The notes under the pieces: generated by a model
What the model saw: only the letters and a program-made list of their open reading frames with translations
What the model was told of the DNA's origin: nothing
Databases searched by the model: none
Shown here: positions 8,865 to 17,415 of the stretch, in pieces
How the letters are laid out: each line of letters begins with the position of its first letter
Numbering within the stretch: position 1 is the first letter of the stretch
Source: Holophagales bacterium
GTDB taxonomy: Bacteria; Acidobacteriota; Thermoanaerobaculia; Multivoradales; Multivoraceae
Direction of reading: 5' to 3'
NCBI GenBank assembly: GCA_009836625.1
Contig: VXVC01000012.1
Coordinates: 546,847-610,846, forward strand
Length of the DNA stretch: 64,000 nucleotides
Made by a program: the position numbers and the translations under genes

Positions 8865-10249
8865 TGGCGGCGGCGAAGGCCGAGCCGCTGCAGGAACCCG
8901 CGCCGCTCGGGTGCGAGTTGTTTCGGCGGGTCGGCGCTCCTGGCGACGCGGCCGCCGCGGTCGGTCGCTTCGGCCCAGAACTGAAGGCTCCGGCCCCCGT
9001 GCTCGGCTTGCGTCACCGTCGCCTCGAAGACGATCTCGGCGGTTCTCGCGTCGCCCGCACCGTCCGTGGCGGGAACCATCCCAGGCTCGACCGATCCAAG
9101 TACCGCTTCGACGACGGCGCCTTCCCCGTCGCGGTCGAACCAGCGCCAGAAGAAACGGACCGAAACCACCTCGTAGTCGTCCCGGGCACGAACCAGCAGC
9201 ACCAGATCCTCGCGGCGGTCGTACTCGACCTGGTCCAGGCTCGAACCGTCCGCGGCCAGTATCTCGACGACGGGGCCTCCCTGGTCAAGGTCGTCCAGCA
9301 GCAGCTTGAGGGTGGACTCCACCTGGGCCAGGCGACGACGGTTCTCGGGCGTCCGTTCCATGGCGGCGAGAACCTCCAGAGCCTCGTGCGGTCGTTGACG
9401 GCCCAGCACCTCGATTTCGCGGATCGCGGCGTCCAGGTCGCTCCGCCGTTGGAACACCGCTTCGATAGAAGCGAGTCTGACGTCAACGGAAGCGGTCTCC
9501 CTCGCCGCATCGCCGCGAAGCGACTTGAGTTCGAGCAGCAGCGTTCGGGCCTCTTCCAGTCGGTTGGCCGTCATCAGGCGTCCGGCCGTGTCCTCGATCG
9601 CTTCGGCGGCGCGGTCCTCGAAGGCGAGGCCGGCCGCGAATCGCGGGTGGCGCCGTGCGAAGTCCTGAGCCAGCCGGAGCGCTGCCAGCCGGTCGCTGCC
9701 CAGCAGCCCCTCGATCGCGTCGACCTCCGCGGTCAGCCGCCGGGCGTCGTCGACGTAGCGGGATGCCTGCGGGTCCCGCCGGAGCGCGATCATCCGGTCG
9801 CGCGATAGCGAGCCCAGGGCGCGGCGAAGACGGTCGAGATCGGCATCCTCGAAGCCGGCTTCGAACTCTACGGCGGCCAGCAGGACCGGGTCGTTCCCGA
9901 GGCGCTCCAGCATCGCGCTCAGGGTCTCGCGATGGTCGGGCAGCAGTTCCCTGGCGGCGGGACTGGCGTCGAAGTCCAGCATCAGGCGCTGCGCTTCACG
10001 GAGTCTTCCCTGGGCCATCAGGTCGAGCGCATCGCTGAGTTCGCGCGGCAGGGGCGGTGGCGGCTCGGGCTCCGGACGGGCTGGCAGGGGAGCCGGAGCG
10101 GTGCGGGATGCCTCGTGGGAAGCGGCGGGCGCAGTGTCCGGCGCCATCCAGCGCAGGACCAGCAAGGCCGCCGCGACACCGATCGCAGCCGCCGCCAGGA
10201 TCTGCGTCGGCCGCGGCGATGTTGCCGGAACGGTTTCAGGTGGCCGCAC
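8861..10249 (-). CDS. Membrane-anchored protein of unknown function, helical-repeat-like
   Basis: 462 residues starting at GTG, with AGGA about 9 nt upstream. One N-terminal transmembrane segment (about residues 17-35) is followed by a Pro/Glu-rich linker. A long alpha-helical region (about 68-320), rich in Leu/Ala/Arg/Glu, looks like TPR-type helical hairpins. A C-terminal region of beta-like sequence (about 330-440) includes VSVRFFWRWFDRDGEG. I do not recognise the family. The topology suggests a cytoplasmic N-terminus and a large periplasmic domain. The stop codon overlaps the helicase start by 4 bp, so the two are probably co-expressed. Function unknown. Confidence 0.75.
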   Translation of the reverse strand: MRPPETVPATSPRPTQILAAAAIGVAAALLVLRWMAPDTAPAASHEASRTAPAPLPARPEPEPPPPLPRELSDALDLMAQGRLREAQRLMLDFDASPAARELLPDHRETLSAMLERLGNDPVLLAAVEFEAGFEDADLDRLRRALGSLSRDRMIALRRDPQASRYVDDARRLTAEVDAIEGLLGSDRLAALRLAQDFARRHPRFAAGLAFEDRAAEAIEDTAGRLMTANRLEEARTLLLELKSLRGDAARETASVDVRLASIEAVFQRRSDLDAAIREIEVLGRQRPHEALEVLAAMERTPENRRRLAQVESTLKLLLDDLDQGGPVVEILAADGSSLDQVEYDRREDLVLLVRARDDYEVVSVRFFWRWFDRDGEGAVVEAVLGSVEPGMVPATDGAGDARTAEIVFEATVTQAEHGGRSLQFWAEATDRGGRVARSADPPKQLAPERRGFLQRLGLRRRQ

Positions 10250-10338
10250 TGGGCGATCCTAGTTGTTGATAGGTTCCGAGGTGCCTGTAGGAGCGCGTAC
10301 GGACTCACTGCGCGAAAACCGTTCGGAGGGCCTCGAGA

Positions 10339-11067
10339 ATGCCGAAGAGACTCCTTTTTCCGCTTCTGTTCATCCCGCTTCTCGTGCTGGCGGTTCCCGC
10401 TCTGGCCCAGGATCCGGGGCCTGCCAATGTCGGCGCCGACCTGCGCGGCGGTGACGTGACCGGCGCGGTCGGTGGCCGGGACAACACGCGCGTGTTCGGC
10501 ACGATTCTCGACTCGAGCGGGAACCCGCTGCCGGATGTGGACATCTGGTTCCAGAACGACAACATGCCGGCGCCGAGGCTACGCGCCAAGGGCAGGAAGA
10601 CCGGTACCTACCTCTTGCGCAACATGGGTCGTATCTTCAGTCGCGACGATTACGAGGGGATCACCGTTCGGGTCACGTTCGAGCGCAACGGCTTCCGCTC
10701 GGTCATAGCGCGCGTCGCGGTTCAGCGCGACGGATCCCAGCAGCTCTATCCGATCCTCTTCCGGGAGGGCGAGTCGATGGAGCCGGAGGGCATCCGCACG
10801 GTGCTTACCGGAAGGGTTCAGAACAACCGCGGCAAGCCAGTCAAGGGCGGCGGCGAGGTCACGATCACGTCAGGTGACGGCTCGTTCCAGGCGAGCGGTC
10901 CGGTCGAGAAGAACGGAGAGTTCGCGATCGTGCTCTGGGACGCTCCGGAGCTGGTGAACGCGTCCTTCAGGATGACGAAGGGCGGCTCCCGCGACGACAT
11001 CATTGAGTTGAAGCCGTCACCACAGGCCGACGTTGTCGTGGCCCAGTTCTTCTACCCGCAGATGTAG
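10339..11067 (+). CDS. Secreted protein with carboxypeptidase-regulatory-like domains
   Basis: 242 residues with a clear signal peptide (MPKRLLF, a hydrophobic stretch, then cleavage after ALA). Two repeats look like Ig-like regulatory (CarboxypepD_reg) folds. The first starts around residue 52 (VFGTILDSSGNPLPDVDIWF) and the second around residue 153 (VLTGRVQNNRGKPVKGGGEV). Such domains occur in exported proteins of Acidobacteriota and Bacteroidota, often in cell-surface or transport contexts. No catalytic residues are recognisable. GGAGGG lies 8-9 nt upstream of the ATG. It converges with the RRM gene (8-bp gap). Specific function unknown. Confidence 0.78.
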   Translation: MPKRLLFPLLFIPLLVLAVPALAQDPGPANVGADLRGGDVTGAVGGRDNTRVFGTILDSSGNPLPDVDIWFQNDNMPAPRLRAKGRKTGTYLLRNMGRIFSRDDYEGITVRVTFERNGFRSVIARVAVQRDGSQQLYPILFREGESMEPEGIRTVLTGRVQNNRGKPVKGGGEVTITSGDGSFQASGPVEKNGEFAIVLWDAPELVNASFRMTKGGSRDDIIELKPSPQADVVVAQFFYPQM

Positions 11068-11075
11068 TCGACGAG

Positions 11076-11339
11076 CTACCAGCGAGGCCGGCGTTCCTCG
11101 CGCGGGCGGGCTTCGTTGACGCGGAGGGTGCGACCGCCGAACTGCTGCCGGTCCAGAGCGGAGATGGCCTCCTGGCCTCCGGACGCCATCTCGACGAAGC
11201 CAAAGCCTCGCGGCCGGCCGGTCTCACGGTCGTTGATCAGCGAAACTTCTGACACCTCGCCATGAGCCTGGAACAGCGCGCGAACCGCCTCTTCCGTCGT
11301 GTCGAAGGGGAGGTTCCCCACGTAGATTCTCGTTGCCAT
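11076..11339 (-). CDS. Small RRM-type RNA-binding protein
   Basis: An 87-residue single RNA-recognition motif with RNP2 as IYVGNLPF and RNP1 as RGFGFVEM, ending in a short basic tail (REERRPRW). It resembles the small bacterial RRM proteins of cyanobacteria and other phyla that bind RNA and are often cold-responsive. The ATG at 11339 is chosen because AGGAG lies 6 nt upstream and the RRM begins right there. An in-frame extension back to 11435 has no RRM character. Confidence 0.92.
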   Translation of the reverse strand: MATRIYVGNLPFDTTEEAVRALFQAHGEVSEVSLINDRETGRPRGFGFVEMASGGQEAISALDRQQFGGRTLRVNEARPREERRPRW

Positions 11340-11469
11340 CTGCTGCTCCTGTTTCTCGGCCTTGGGGTTCCACTGTGGATCCACGCACGAGAACGACAGG
11401 CGCATCCTGGTTCGCCGCGTGAGCTCTGCACCCACTGCCTAATGGCGGGACGCTAGCACAAAGGCGTCC

Positions 11470-13083
11470 CTAGCCGTTCGCGCGCAGGTCCTCGTAGTAG
11501 GCGTCGAAGGCGTCCAGCCGATCCTTGAGCAAGCCCTGGATGACGCCGATCTTGTCGCCCAGTTCGAGGACGCCGTCGGCGTCCGGATCGTAGACGGGCC
11601 AGTCGGGCAGACCGTCGCCGTTGGGGTCGCCGCTGGCCGCGAAGTTGACCCAGTACCTCGCCATCGTGTCCGCGAGCGCCCTGTCGGTCTCGTCCCAGGC
11701 GTGGTTGAAGGGGCCGATCTCGTCCCTCACGTCGCCGCTGCGGTGGAGGTTGTCGAAGGCGTAGATGATCTCCGCCGCGTGGTACGAACCGTAGGCGTCC
11801 GCCTCGTCCCACGGCGGTACCCGGGAGAAGAAGTACATTCGTACGGGTCGTTGTCCGGTGCGGTTCTGCAATCTGGCCCAGGTCCGCATCTGCCAGGCGA
11901 AGAACTGGTCGGCCGTGTTCTCGTAGGCGGCGACGCGAGCCTGAGCGTCGTTCTCGGCGGGGTAGACCGCGAACATCGCGTCGGCGTGGTCGCCGTACGT
12001 GTCTGCGAGCAACTGCCGGTAGTCGGCGACGGTGGTCCCGGCGGGACCGGCGAACAGGGCGGTCCCTTCATCGCTGTTGAAGCCGACGATCGTGTCGACG
12101 TCGTTCTGCTCGCCGGTGGCGAACAGATCGTGGATGTCGCGCGGGAAGACATGGCCGTCGCTGACGCCGACGAAACCGAGCGCTTCGGACGCACTGGCCG
12201 CTTCGTAGACCTCCGCGGCGGTGGCGGCGCGCATGGCCGCGAGGTCGCCGGCGCCGAGGCGCTCAGCGATGCGAGCACCTTCGGACTCCGCGTCTCCAAG
12301 CTGCGGCATGGGCCAGAAGATGCCGCCGCTGTGCCCGATCGCACGATGGAAGAGGCCGGCCGCCAGGGGCGTCGCGGTCAGGTAGTTCACGCTCCAGGAG
12401 CCCGCCGACTCGCCGAAGATCGTGACCCGGCCCGGGTCTCCGCCGAAGGCGGCGATGTTCGCCTGCACCCACTCGAGCGCGGCGATCTGGTCCAGGATGC
12501 CGTAGTTCCCGGACGCTCCCAACTCGTTCTCGGCCGAGAGTTCCGCGTGAGCCAGGAAGCCCATCGGCCCGAGCCGGTAGTTGATCGTCACCAGCACGAC
12601 GCCGCGCTCGGCCAGGCTCTCCCCGTCGTAGAGGAGAGTGCTTCCGGAGCCGGTCTGGAGGCCGCCTCCGTGGATCCACACCATGACCGGAAGAGCTGCT
12701 TCGGCGTGTTCGGCGCCGGTCCAGACGTTCAGGTAGAGACAGTCCTCGCTGCGTTCGATCTCGCCGGTGTTGTAGAAGGAACCGGGTGGAGACAGCGGTT
12801 GCCAGCAGGAGGCGGAGAACTCCGTGGCATCACGGCTGCCCTCCCAGGCGCCGGCGGGCTGGGGCGGCCGCCATCTGAGGTCGTCAACCGGCGGCGCCGC
12901 GAACGGGACACCGGCGAACTTGAGGACTCCGGACTCGAGTGCCTGGCCCTCGACCGAGCCGAGCTCCGTTTTGACGGTCGTGGTGAGGGGCTCAACCTGC
13001 TCGCCGCCGCATGCCAGCGTCAGAGCGAAACCGGCCCCCAGGATCGTTCCGCCGGCACGGCGGGTTGTCGCTTTGGTCGACAT
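11470..13083 (-). CDS. Carboxylesterase type B, predicted lipoprotein
   Basis: A 537-residue alpha/beta-hydrolase of the type B carboxylesterase/cholinesterase family. The N-terminus has a lipobox (ALTLAC, Cys25), so the mature enzyme should be lipid-anchored outside the cytoplasmic membrane. The GGG-type oxyanion motif is VMVWIHGGGLQTG. The nucleophile is Ser226 in FGESAGS, the acid is in GFNSDEGTALF, and the His is in YGSYHAAEIIYAF, so the triad looks complete. It hydrolyses carboxylic esters; the natural substrate is unknown. GGAGGAG lies 7 nt before the ATG, inside the end of msrB, suggesting an msrB-esterase operon. Confidence 0.94.
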   Translation of the reverse strand: MSTKATTRRAGGTILGAGFALTLACGGEQVEPLTTTVKTELGSVEGQALESGVLKFAGVPFAAPPVDDLRWRPPQPAGAWEGSRDATEFSASCWQPLSPPGSFYNTGEIERSEDCLYLNVWTGAEHAEAALPVMVWIHGGGLQTGSGSTLLYDGESLAERGVVLVTINYRLGPMGFLAHAELSAENELGASGNYGILDQIAALEWVQANIAAFGGDPGRVTIFGESAGSWSVNYLTATPLAAGLFHRAIGHSGGIFWPMPQLGDAESEGARIAERLGAGDLAAMRAATAAEVYEAASASEALGFVGVSDGHVFPRDIHDLFATGEQNDVDTIVGFNSDEGTALFAGPAGTTVADYRQLLADTYGDHADAMFAVYPAENDAQARVAAYENTADQFFAWQMRTWARLQNRTGQRPVRMYFFSRVPPWDEADAYGSYHAAEIIYAFDNLHRSGDVRDEIGPFNHAWDETDRALADTMARYWVNFAASGDPNGDGLPDWPVYDPDADGVLELGDKIGVIQGLLKDRLDAFDAYYEDLRANG

Positions 13084-13087
13084 CGTC

Positions 13088-13549
13088 TTACTCCTCCCCG
13101 CCTGGGGGGTTGGCTCGAGTTTCCGGCTCGCGCGCCGGCGCCGGCTGGAAGCGCAGGGCGACGCCGTTGTTGCAGTAACGCAGGCCGGTGGGCGCCGGCC
13201 CGTCGCTGAAGACGTGGCCCTGGTGGCCGCCGCAGCGGGTGCAGTGGTACTCGGTTCGGGGGACGATCAGCTTGAAGTCCCGCTTCGTGTCGACGGCCCC
13301 GGCGATGGGCTCGAAGAAGCTGGGCCAGCCGGTGCCGCTGTCGAATTTCGCGTCCGACCGGAACAGCTCGGCGCCGCAGCCGGCGCAGAGGAAGATGCCG
13401 CGCCGGCACTCATGGTTGAGCGCCGAAGTGAAGGGGCGTTCGGTTGCCTCCCGCCGCAGAACCCGGAACTCCTCGTCGCCGAGTCTTGCCCGCCATTCCG
13501 ATTCGGGGAGGTTGAGCCGGCCGCTCACTCGGCAATCCTCGGTCGTCAT
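13088..13549 (-). CDS. msrB: Peptide-methionine (R)-S-oxide reductase MsrB
   Basis: 153 residues; reduces methionine-R-sulfoxide in proteins. Two zinc CxxC pairs are present (CAGC and CTRC), with the conserved SGTGWPSFFEP block and HQGHVFSDGPAPTGLRYC. The catalytic position is Cys126 in RYCNNGVALRF, so this is the ordinary Cys form and not a seleno-MsrB. There is no signal peptide, so it is cytoplasmic. It sits divergently from the selenoprotein gene, with about 35 bp between starts, and upstream of the esterase gene. Confidence 0.95.
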   Translation of the reverse strand: MTTEDCRVSGRLNLPESEWRARLGDEEFRVLRREATERPFTSALNHECRRGIFLCAGCGAELFRSDAKFDSGTGWPSFFEPIAGAVDTKRDFKLIVPRTEYHCTRCGGHQGHVFSDGPAPTGLRYCNNGVALRFQPAPAREPETRANPPGGEE

Positions 13550-13584
13550 GCAGCGGGCATCCTATCTTGGGGCAGAATGGACCC

Positions 13585-14481
13585 ATGACGACGCGACGAC
13601 CGCCGGTGGACCACATCATCCGTACGCGCGACCTCTACTCGAGCCTGGGCCACGATCCCTATCGATGGGTTCGCAGCGATGATCCGCCTCCGTGGACCGA
13701 GCTTGCGAAGCCTCTGCGGGAGTGTCGAGTGGGGCTGGTGGGCTCCGGTGGTGTGTATCGGGCGGGCCAGGTCGCCTTCCACCATCGGGACGACATCTCG
13801 CTGCGAGTGATCGATACGTCGGTTCCCGTTTCGGAACTGCGGACGAGCCACTTCGCCTACGACCAGACCGACGCGCGTACGGACCCGAACGTCGTCTTTC
13901 CGGTCGACACGTTGCGCACCCTCGTGGCGGAGGGCGTGATCGGCGAGCTGTCGCCGCGCGCCTATGCTTTCATGGGGGGGATCTACTCGGCCCGCCGCGT
14001 TCGGGATGCACTGGCTCCGGAGATCAGCCGCCGGCTCGCTGAGGACCAGGTCGATCTGGCGTTGCTGGTCCCCGTGTGACCGGTCTGCCATCAGTCCGTG
14101 GGACTGATAGCGCGTCGAGTCGAGGCGGACGGGATTCCGACCACGTCGCTGACTTCCGCTCTCTCGATCACCCGCTCGGTCAATCCTCCTCGCGCCGTCT
14201 TTCTCGACTATCCCCTCGGTCACACGGCGGGGAAGGCGAAGGACCCGGCGCTGCAGCGGGAGATCGTCGCCGCCGCGCTTGCGGCCGTGGACGAGCTGGA
14301 GCAGCCTGGCGCGGTGAAGATGCTGCCGTATCGCTGGTCGGGCGATGACGACTGGAAGCGTGAAACGATGCTGAACGGCGATACCCGGAGCCATCGGTCG
14401 AGCAGCCCGGAGTACCAGTGCGAGGCCGACCGAGCGCTGGCGGCGGCCGCGGGGGACTGTCCCACCTGCATCTTCCTGTGA
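13585..14481 (+). CDS. GrdB-family selenoprotein, in-frame UGA read as selenocysteine
   Basis: A 298-residue protein of the glycine/sarcosine/betaine reductase selenoprotein B family, read through TGA at 14077-14079. Both halves are in the same frame and belong to one family. The N-terminal half has TRDLYSSLGHDPYRW and VGLVGSGGVYRAGQ. The junction reads LLVPV-Sec-PVCHQSVGLIARRVE, giving a UxxC redox motif (Sec165, Cys168). The downstream half has VFLDYPLGHTAGKAKDPALQ. A second CxxC (CPTC) lies at the extreme C-terminus. The ATG at 13585 is preferred over an in-frame TTG 18 nt upstream. The short 300-residue form occurs outside Stickland fermenters and its substrate is not established. No grdA, grdC/D or sel genes are in the window. 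Confidence 0.88.
14077..14108 (+). promoter_or_regulatory. SECIS-like hairpin directly after the in-frame UGA
   Basis: The UGA (14077-14079) is followed by a perfect 8-bp stem, ATCAGTCC (14090-14097) with GGACTGAT (14101-14108), and a GTG loop. The loop begins 18 nt after the UGA. Bacterial SECIS elements lie within the coding region just downstream of UGA, with a small apical loop that has a G early and often a GU step, at roughly this distance. This is the expected SelB recruitment site. SelB binding is inference. Confidence 0.8.
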
Positions 14482-14721
14482 GGCCGGGTACGGATCGTCG
14501 CCCGGGCGAAGGTGGCGCCGGGCGGTACGACACGCTCGCACCACCCGGCGCCGAACGGGTCCGTGCCTTGCCCCTTTGTGGCACGAGCCCGTTCATATGT
14601 ACGAACAGAAACGGCCGGAGTTCGATCCGGATTCCCGATTCTCGCTGTCGGAGGGAGGCCAGAGGCCTGACGTCTGTCTGACGGGAATCTGACCGGAGCC
14701 CCCAGCGCCCCGCCAGCTCCT
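14482..14721 (+). other. Structured intergenic region with three strong inverted repeats
   Basis: The 240 bp between the selenoprotein and the next convergent gene hold no gene I can support. They do hold a 13-bp repeat with one mismatch (14514-14526 with 14540-14552). Immediately adjacent is a 15-bp repeat (14553-14567 with 14580-14594) broken by one C/A mismatch and containing one G/T pair. Farther on is an 8-bp perfect repeat GATTCCCG / CGGGAATC (14630-14637 with 14682-14689). An imperfect 16-bp palindrome lies at 14591-14606. No T-tract follows any of them. They could be terminators, a structured RNA or a repeat element. Confidence 0.55.
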
Positions 14722-15075
14722 TCAGAACGGCTTGTACAGCGACAGGTAGGCAGCGACGGCCGCCAGCAGCGGCAGGATGACGACCAGCGGCTTGGCCAGG
14801 GCCTGGTTGCGATAGGGCAGCGTGAGCGCGGCTCCGAAGCACAACCAGATCACGAGCTTCGCCCAGGCCCAACCGGGCAGGCTGGCGCCGAGCATGCCGA
14901 AACCGGCTACGACGCTCAGGACCAGGCCGACTCCGTGCATGGCGGCGAGCAGGCCGCGCAGCTGGTTGTCCTCCCTGCGACCGCCGTTCGCGGCGTGAAC
15001 CGCCACGCCGCCCGCGGCGGCAAGCACCATGACCGCTCCCAGCACGTGCAGGAGCTTGTAGACCATGTAGGGCAC
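14722..15075 (-). CDS. Small four-helix membrane protein, unknown function
   Basis: 117 residues, mostly hydrophobic, with four predicted membrane segments (about residues 7-28, 41-60, 64-84 and 92-113). The first helix carries HVLGAV and the second loop HGVGLVLSV, which is loosely like small heme or copper-type four-helix membrane proteins, but I cannot assign a family. It starts at GTG (15075), with an alternative ATG at 15066. It is divergent from the myo-inositol oxygenase gene and converges on the selenoprotein gene. Confidence 0.7.
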   Translation of the reverse strand: MPYMVYKLLHVLGAVMVLAAAGGVAVHAANGGRREDNQLRGLLAAMHGVGLVLSVVAGFGMLGASLPGWAWAKLVIWLCFGAALTLPYRNQALAKPLVVILPLLAAVAAYLSLYKPF

Positions 15076-15131
15076 TCTCGGGTCGGGTCCTCCCCAGGTT
15101 GGTGGGGCGTCGGCCTGTTAGCGTATCGCCA

Positions 15132-15983
15132 ATGACGCCGCTCGAGCGACTCGACGACTGGGACGACTTCGTTGCAGAGCTCTATCCGACCCCGGTGGAG
15201 TCGGGCGGCAAACGGCGGGAGGACTACCGGGACTTCGAGGTGCCCCCCCGCGACACGGTGCGCGAGTTCTACCGGCTGAATCACCGGAACCAGACCTGGG
15301 ACTTCGTTCAGGACAAGAAGGCGGAGTACCTCACGCTCGACCGGGCTGAACTCCCGGCCTGGGAGGCGCTCGAGTTCCTGAACACCCTGGTGGACGACTC
15401 GGACCCGGATCTGGACCTCTCGCAGCTCGACCACCTGTTACAGACGGCGGAGGCGATCCGGGCCGACGGCCATCCGGACTGGTTCGTGCTGGCCGGACTG
15501 GTACACGACCTGGGAAAGGTGCTCTGTCTGTGGGGCGAGCCGCAGTGGGCGGTGGTCGGCGACACCTTTCCGGTCGGCTGCGCGTTTTCGGACCGGATCG
15601 TCTATCCGGAGCTGTTCGAGGGCAACCCGGACGCGGCGAATCCGACCTACTCGACACCTCTCGGGGTGTACGAAGCTGGCTGCGGCCTGGACCGGGTCCA
15701 CCTGTCCTGGGGCCACGACGAGTACCTCTACCAGGTGCTCAGCGACTACCTGCCGGAGCCGGCGCTCTACATGATCCGCTACCACTCCTTCTATGCGTGT
15801 CACCGCGAGGGCGCGTACCGGGAGCTGATGAACGACCGTGACCGGGAGATGTTCGCCTGGGTGCGACTCTTCAACGGCTACGACCTGTACTCCAAGAGCG
15901 ACCGTCCGCCCGATGCCGCGGAGTTGAGGCCGTACTACGAAGGCCTGATCGAGCGCTACCTGCCCGCGAAGCTGAACCTCTAG
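15132..15983 (+). CDS. Inositol oxygenase (MIOX)
   Basis: A 283-residue HD-domain di-iron oxygenase of the MIOX family, which cleaves myo-inositol with O2 to D-glucuronate. All six metal ligands known from the mammalian enzyme can be placed: His101 (DHLLQTAE), His125-Asp126 (LVHDLGKVL), His195 (SWGHDEY), His218 (RYHSF) and Asp251 ([10 protein letters not shown]). [14 protein letters not shown] is also a family hallmark. Length matches the family (about 285). The ATG at 15132 is preferred to an upstream in-frame TTG. No glucuronate-processing gene is adjacent, but a DcuC/YfcC transporter converges and a sugar ABC importer lies 4 kb away. Confidence 0.94.
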   Translation: MTPLERLDDWDDFVAELYPTPVESGGKRREDYRDFEVPPRDTVREFYRLNHRNQTWDFVQDKKAEYLTLDRAELPAWEALEFLNTLVDDSDPDLDLSQLDHLLQTAEAIRADGHPDWFVLAGLVHDLGKVLCLWGEPQWAVVGDTFPVGCAFSDRIVYPELFEGNPDAANPTYSTPLGVYEAGCGLDRVHLSWGHDEYLYQVLSDYLPEPALYMIRYHSFYACHREGAYRELMNDRDREMFAWVRLFNGYDLYSKSDRPPDAAELRPYYEGLIERYLPAKLNL

Positions 15984-15986
15984 CCG

Positions 15987-16006
15987 GCTTGCAGACGGCT
16001 GCAGGC
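15987..16006. terminator. Hairpin between convergent MIOX and transporter genes
   Basis: An 8-bp inverted repeat (GCTTGCAG / CTGCAGGC, one G-T pair, loop ACGG) fills the 24-bp gap between the two stop codons. There is no T-tract. A bidirectional terminator role is inferred from position. Confidence 0.4.
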
Positions 16007-16007
16007 C

Positions 16008-17393
16008 CTACTCGAAGCGCACGAGGGCGGCTACAGCGAGCACCGCCATCGCGACCAGGTAGAGCTTGACGATGGCGGGCAGGATGAAGCGCAGCCAGCG
16101 CTGGTAGGGGATGCGCGCAAGGAGCAGCATGCCCATCAGCAGGGCGTTCGTCGGCACGATCAGATTCATCAACCCGTCGCCGAGCTGGTAGGCGAGCACC
16201 GAAGTCTCGCGGCCGACTCCGGTGAGGTCCGCGAGTGGCGCCATGATCGGCATCGTCACGTATGCCTGCCCGCTGCCGGAGGGGATCAGGAAGTTGCACA
16301 CGCTCTGTACCAGGAGCATGCCCCACGCCGAGATGACGGCGGCCCCTGAACCCAGGGCCTCTGCTCTTGCGAGCAGTGAGGCGATGCCGTGGATCACCGT
16401 GTCGATGACCCGGGCGTCCGAGAGCACGACCTCGATCGTGCGTGCGAAGCCGATCAGCAGGGCGGTTCCGGTCAGCTCGGCGGCGCCGCTGGTGAACGCT
16501 CTGGCGGTCCGGTTCGCCGACACCCGGCCCAGGACGGCCGAGATGATCGTCACGCCCAGGAAGAGCGCCGCGAGTTCGACCAGGTACCAGCCGTGCACGT
16601 TGACGCCCCAGATGAAGACGCCGATCATCGCCGCGAAGGAGACGAGGATGCCGAGCCGGGCCGGCGTGAGTTCGGCTGCGCTCAGTTCATGCGCGCCGCC
16701 CGAGTAGTCGATGTCGCGCACGAGGCTCTGTTCCGGGTCGTTGCCGATGCGGCGCGCATAGCGCAGGACGTGGTGGACGCCGACGACCAGCATGACCGCC
16801 AGCAGCGCCCAGCGGAGCCCGAAGCCGGTACCCGGGTCCTGGCCGGCGATGTCCTTGGCGATCATCACGGTGAAGGGGTTGATCGCCGCGGTGCCGTAGC
16901 CGATCCCGGCGCCCAGGTAGACGATGCCGAGGGCGACCACGGCGTCCATCTTGAGCGCGATGCACATGGCGACCAGGATCGGCACGAAGGGCATGTACTC
17001 CTCGGCCATGCCGATCGTCGACGAACCGACCGCGAACAGCGCGGTCATTCCTCCGACCAGCAGGACCGGTCGCCCGCCCAGGGTCTTGATCGCCGCGCCG
17101 ATCGCCGCGTCGATCGCGCCGGTTGTCCGGATGACCCCGATCGCGCCGCCGACCAGGAAGACGAAGAAGATGATTTCGGCCGCGGCTTCGAGCCCGCGAG
17201 GCACCTTGGTCAGGGCGGCATGCCAGGGCAGGGGTGCCGCTTCGACGGCGTGGTACGTGCCGGCGAGCACCTGCCGGCCGTCGCGTTCGTACTCGCCGGC
17301 CGGCAGCACGTACGTGAGGACCTGCGCCGCCACGATCATGGCGAAGATCAGCACCAGGGCTTCCGGGAAACGGCTTGTACTGGTGGTCGTCAT
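16008..17393 (-). CDS. YfcC/DcuC-family membrane transporter
   Basis: A 461-residue integral membrane protein with about 12 hydrophobic segments, of the DcuC/YfcC (PF03606) family. Diagnostic pieces are [20 protein letters not shown] after the first helix, [36 protein letters not shown] and the second-half [21 protein letters not shown]. Family members carry C4-dicarboxylates, arginine/ornithine or short-chain carboxylates, and the substrate here cannot be read from sequence. The gene follows the fused ABC ATPase by 22 bp on the same strand. Confidence 0.88.
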   Translation of the reverse strand: MTTTSTSRFPEALVLIFAMIVAAQVLTYVLPAGEYERDGRQVLAGTYHAVEAAPLPWHAALTKVPRGLEAAAEIIFFVFLVGGAIGVIRTTGAIDAAIGAAIKTLGGRPVLLVGGMTALFAVGSSTIGMAEEYMPFVPILVAMCIALKMDAVVALGIVYLGAGIGYGTAAINPFTVMIAKDIAGQDPGTGFGLRWALLAVMLVVGVHHVLRYARRIGNDPEQSLVRDIDYSGGAHELSAAELTPARLGILVSFAAMIGVFIWGVNVHGWYLVELAALFLGVTIISAVLGRVSANRTARAFTSGAAELTGTALLIGFARTIEVVLSDARVIDTVIHGIASLLARAEALGSGAAVISAWGMLLVQSVCNFLIPSGSGQAYVTMPIMAPLADLTGVGRETSVLAYQLGDGLMNLIVPTNALLMGMLLLARIPYQRWLRFILPAIVKLYLVAMAVLAVAALVRFE

Positions 17394-17415
17394 GACCGTT
17401 GTCGCCGGCAGGGGG

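Noticed and set aside
14098..14481. A separate short gene, or a frameshifted pseudogene, downstream of the TGA at 14077
   Set aside because: It is in the same frame as the upstream part, the two halves make one family-length protein, the TGA sits at the family's Sec column and a SECIS-like stem follows.
13585..14481. A Stickland-type glycine reductase locus
   Set aside because: No grdA, grdC, grdD, grdE or thioredoxin genes are present, and the protein is much shorter than true GrdB.
14482..14721. A tRNA-Sec (selC) gene next to the selenoprotein
   Set aside because: The GATTCCCG/CGGGAATC repeat encloses only 44 nt, too short for tRNA-Sec, and there is no T-arm or anticodon arm.
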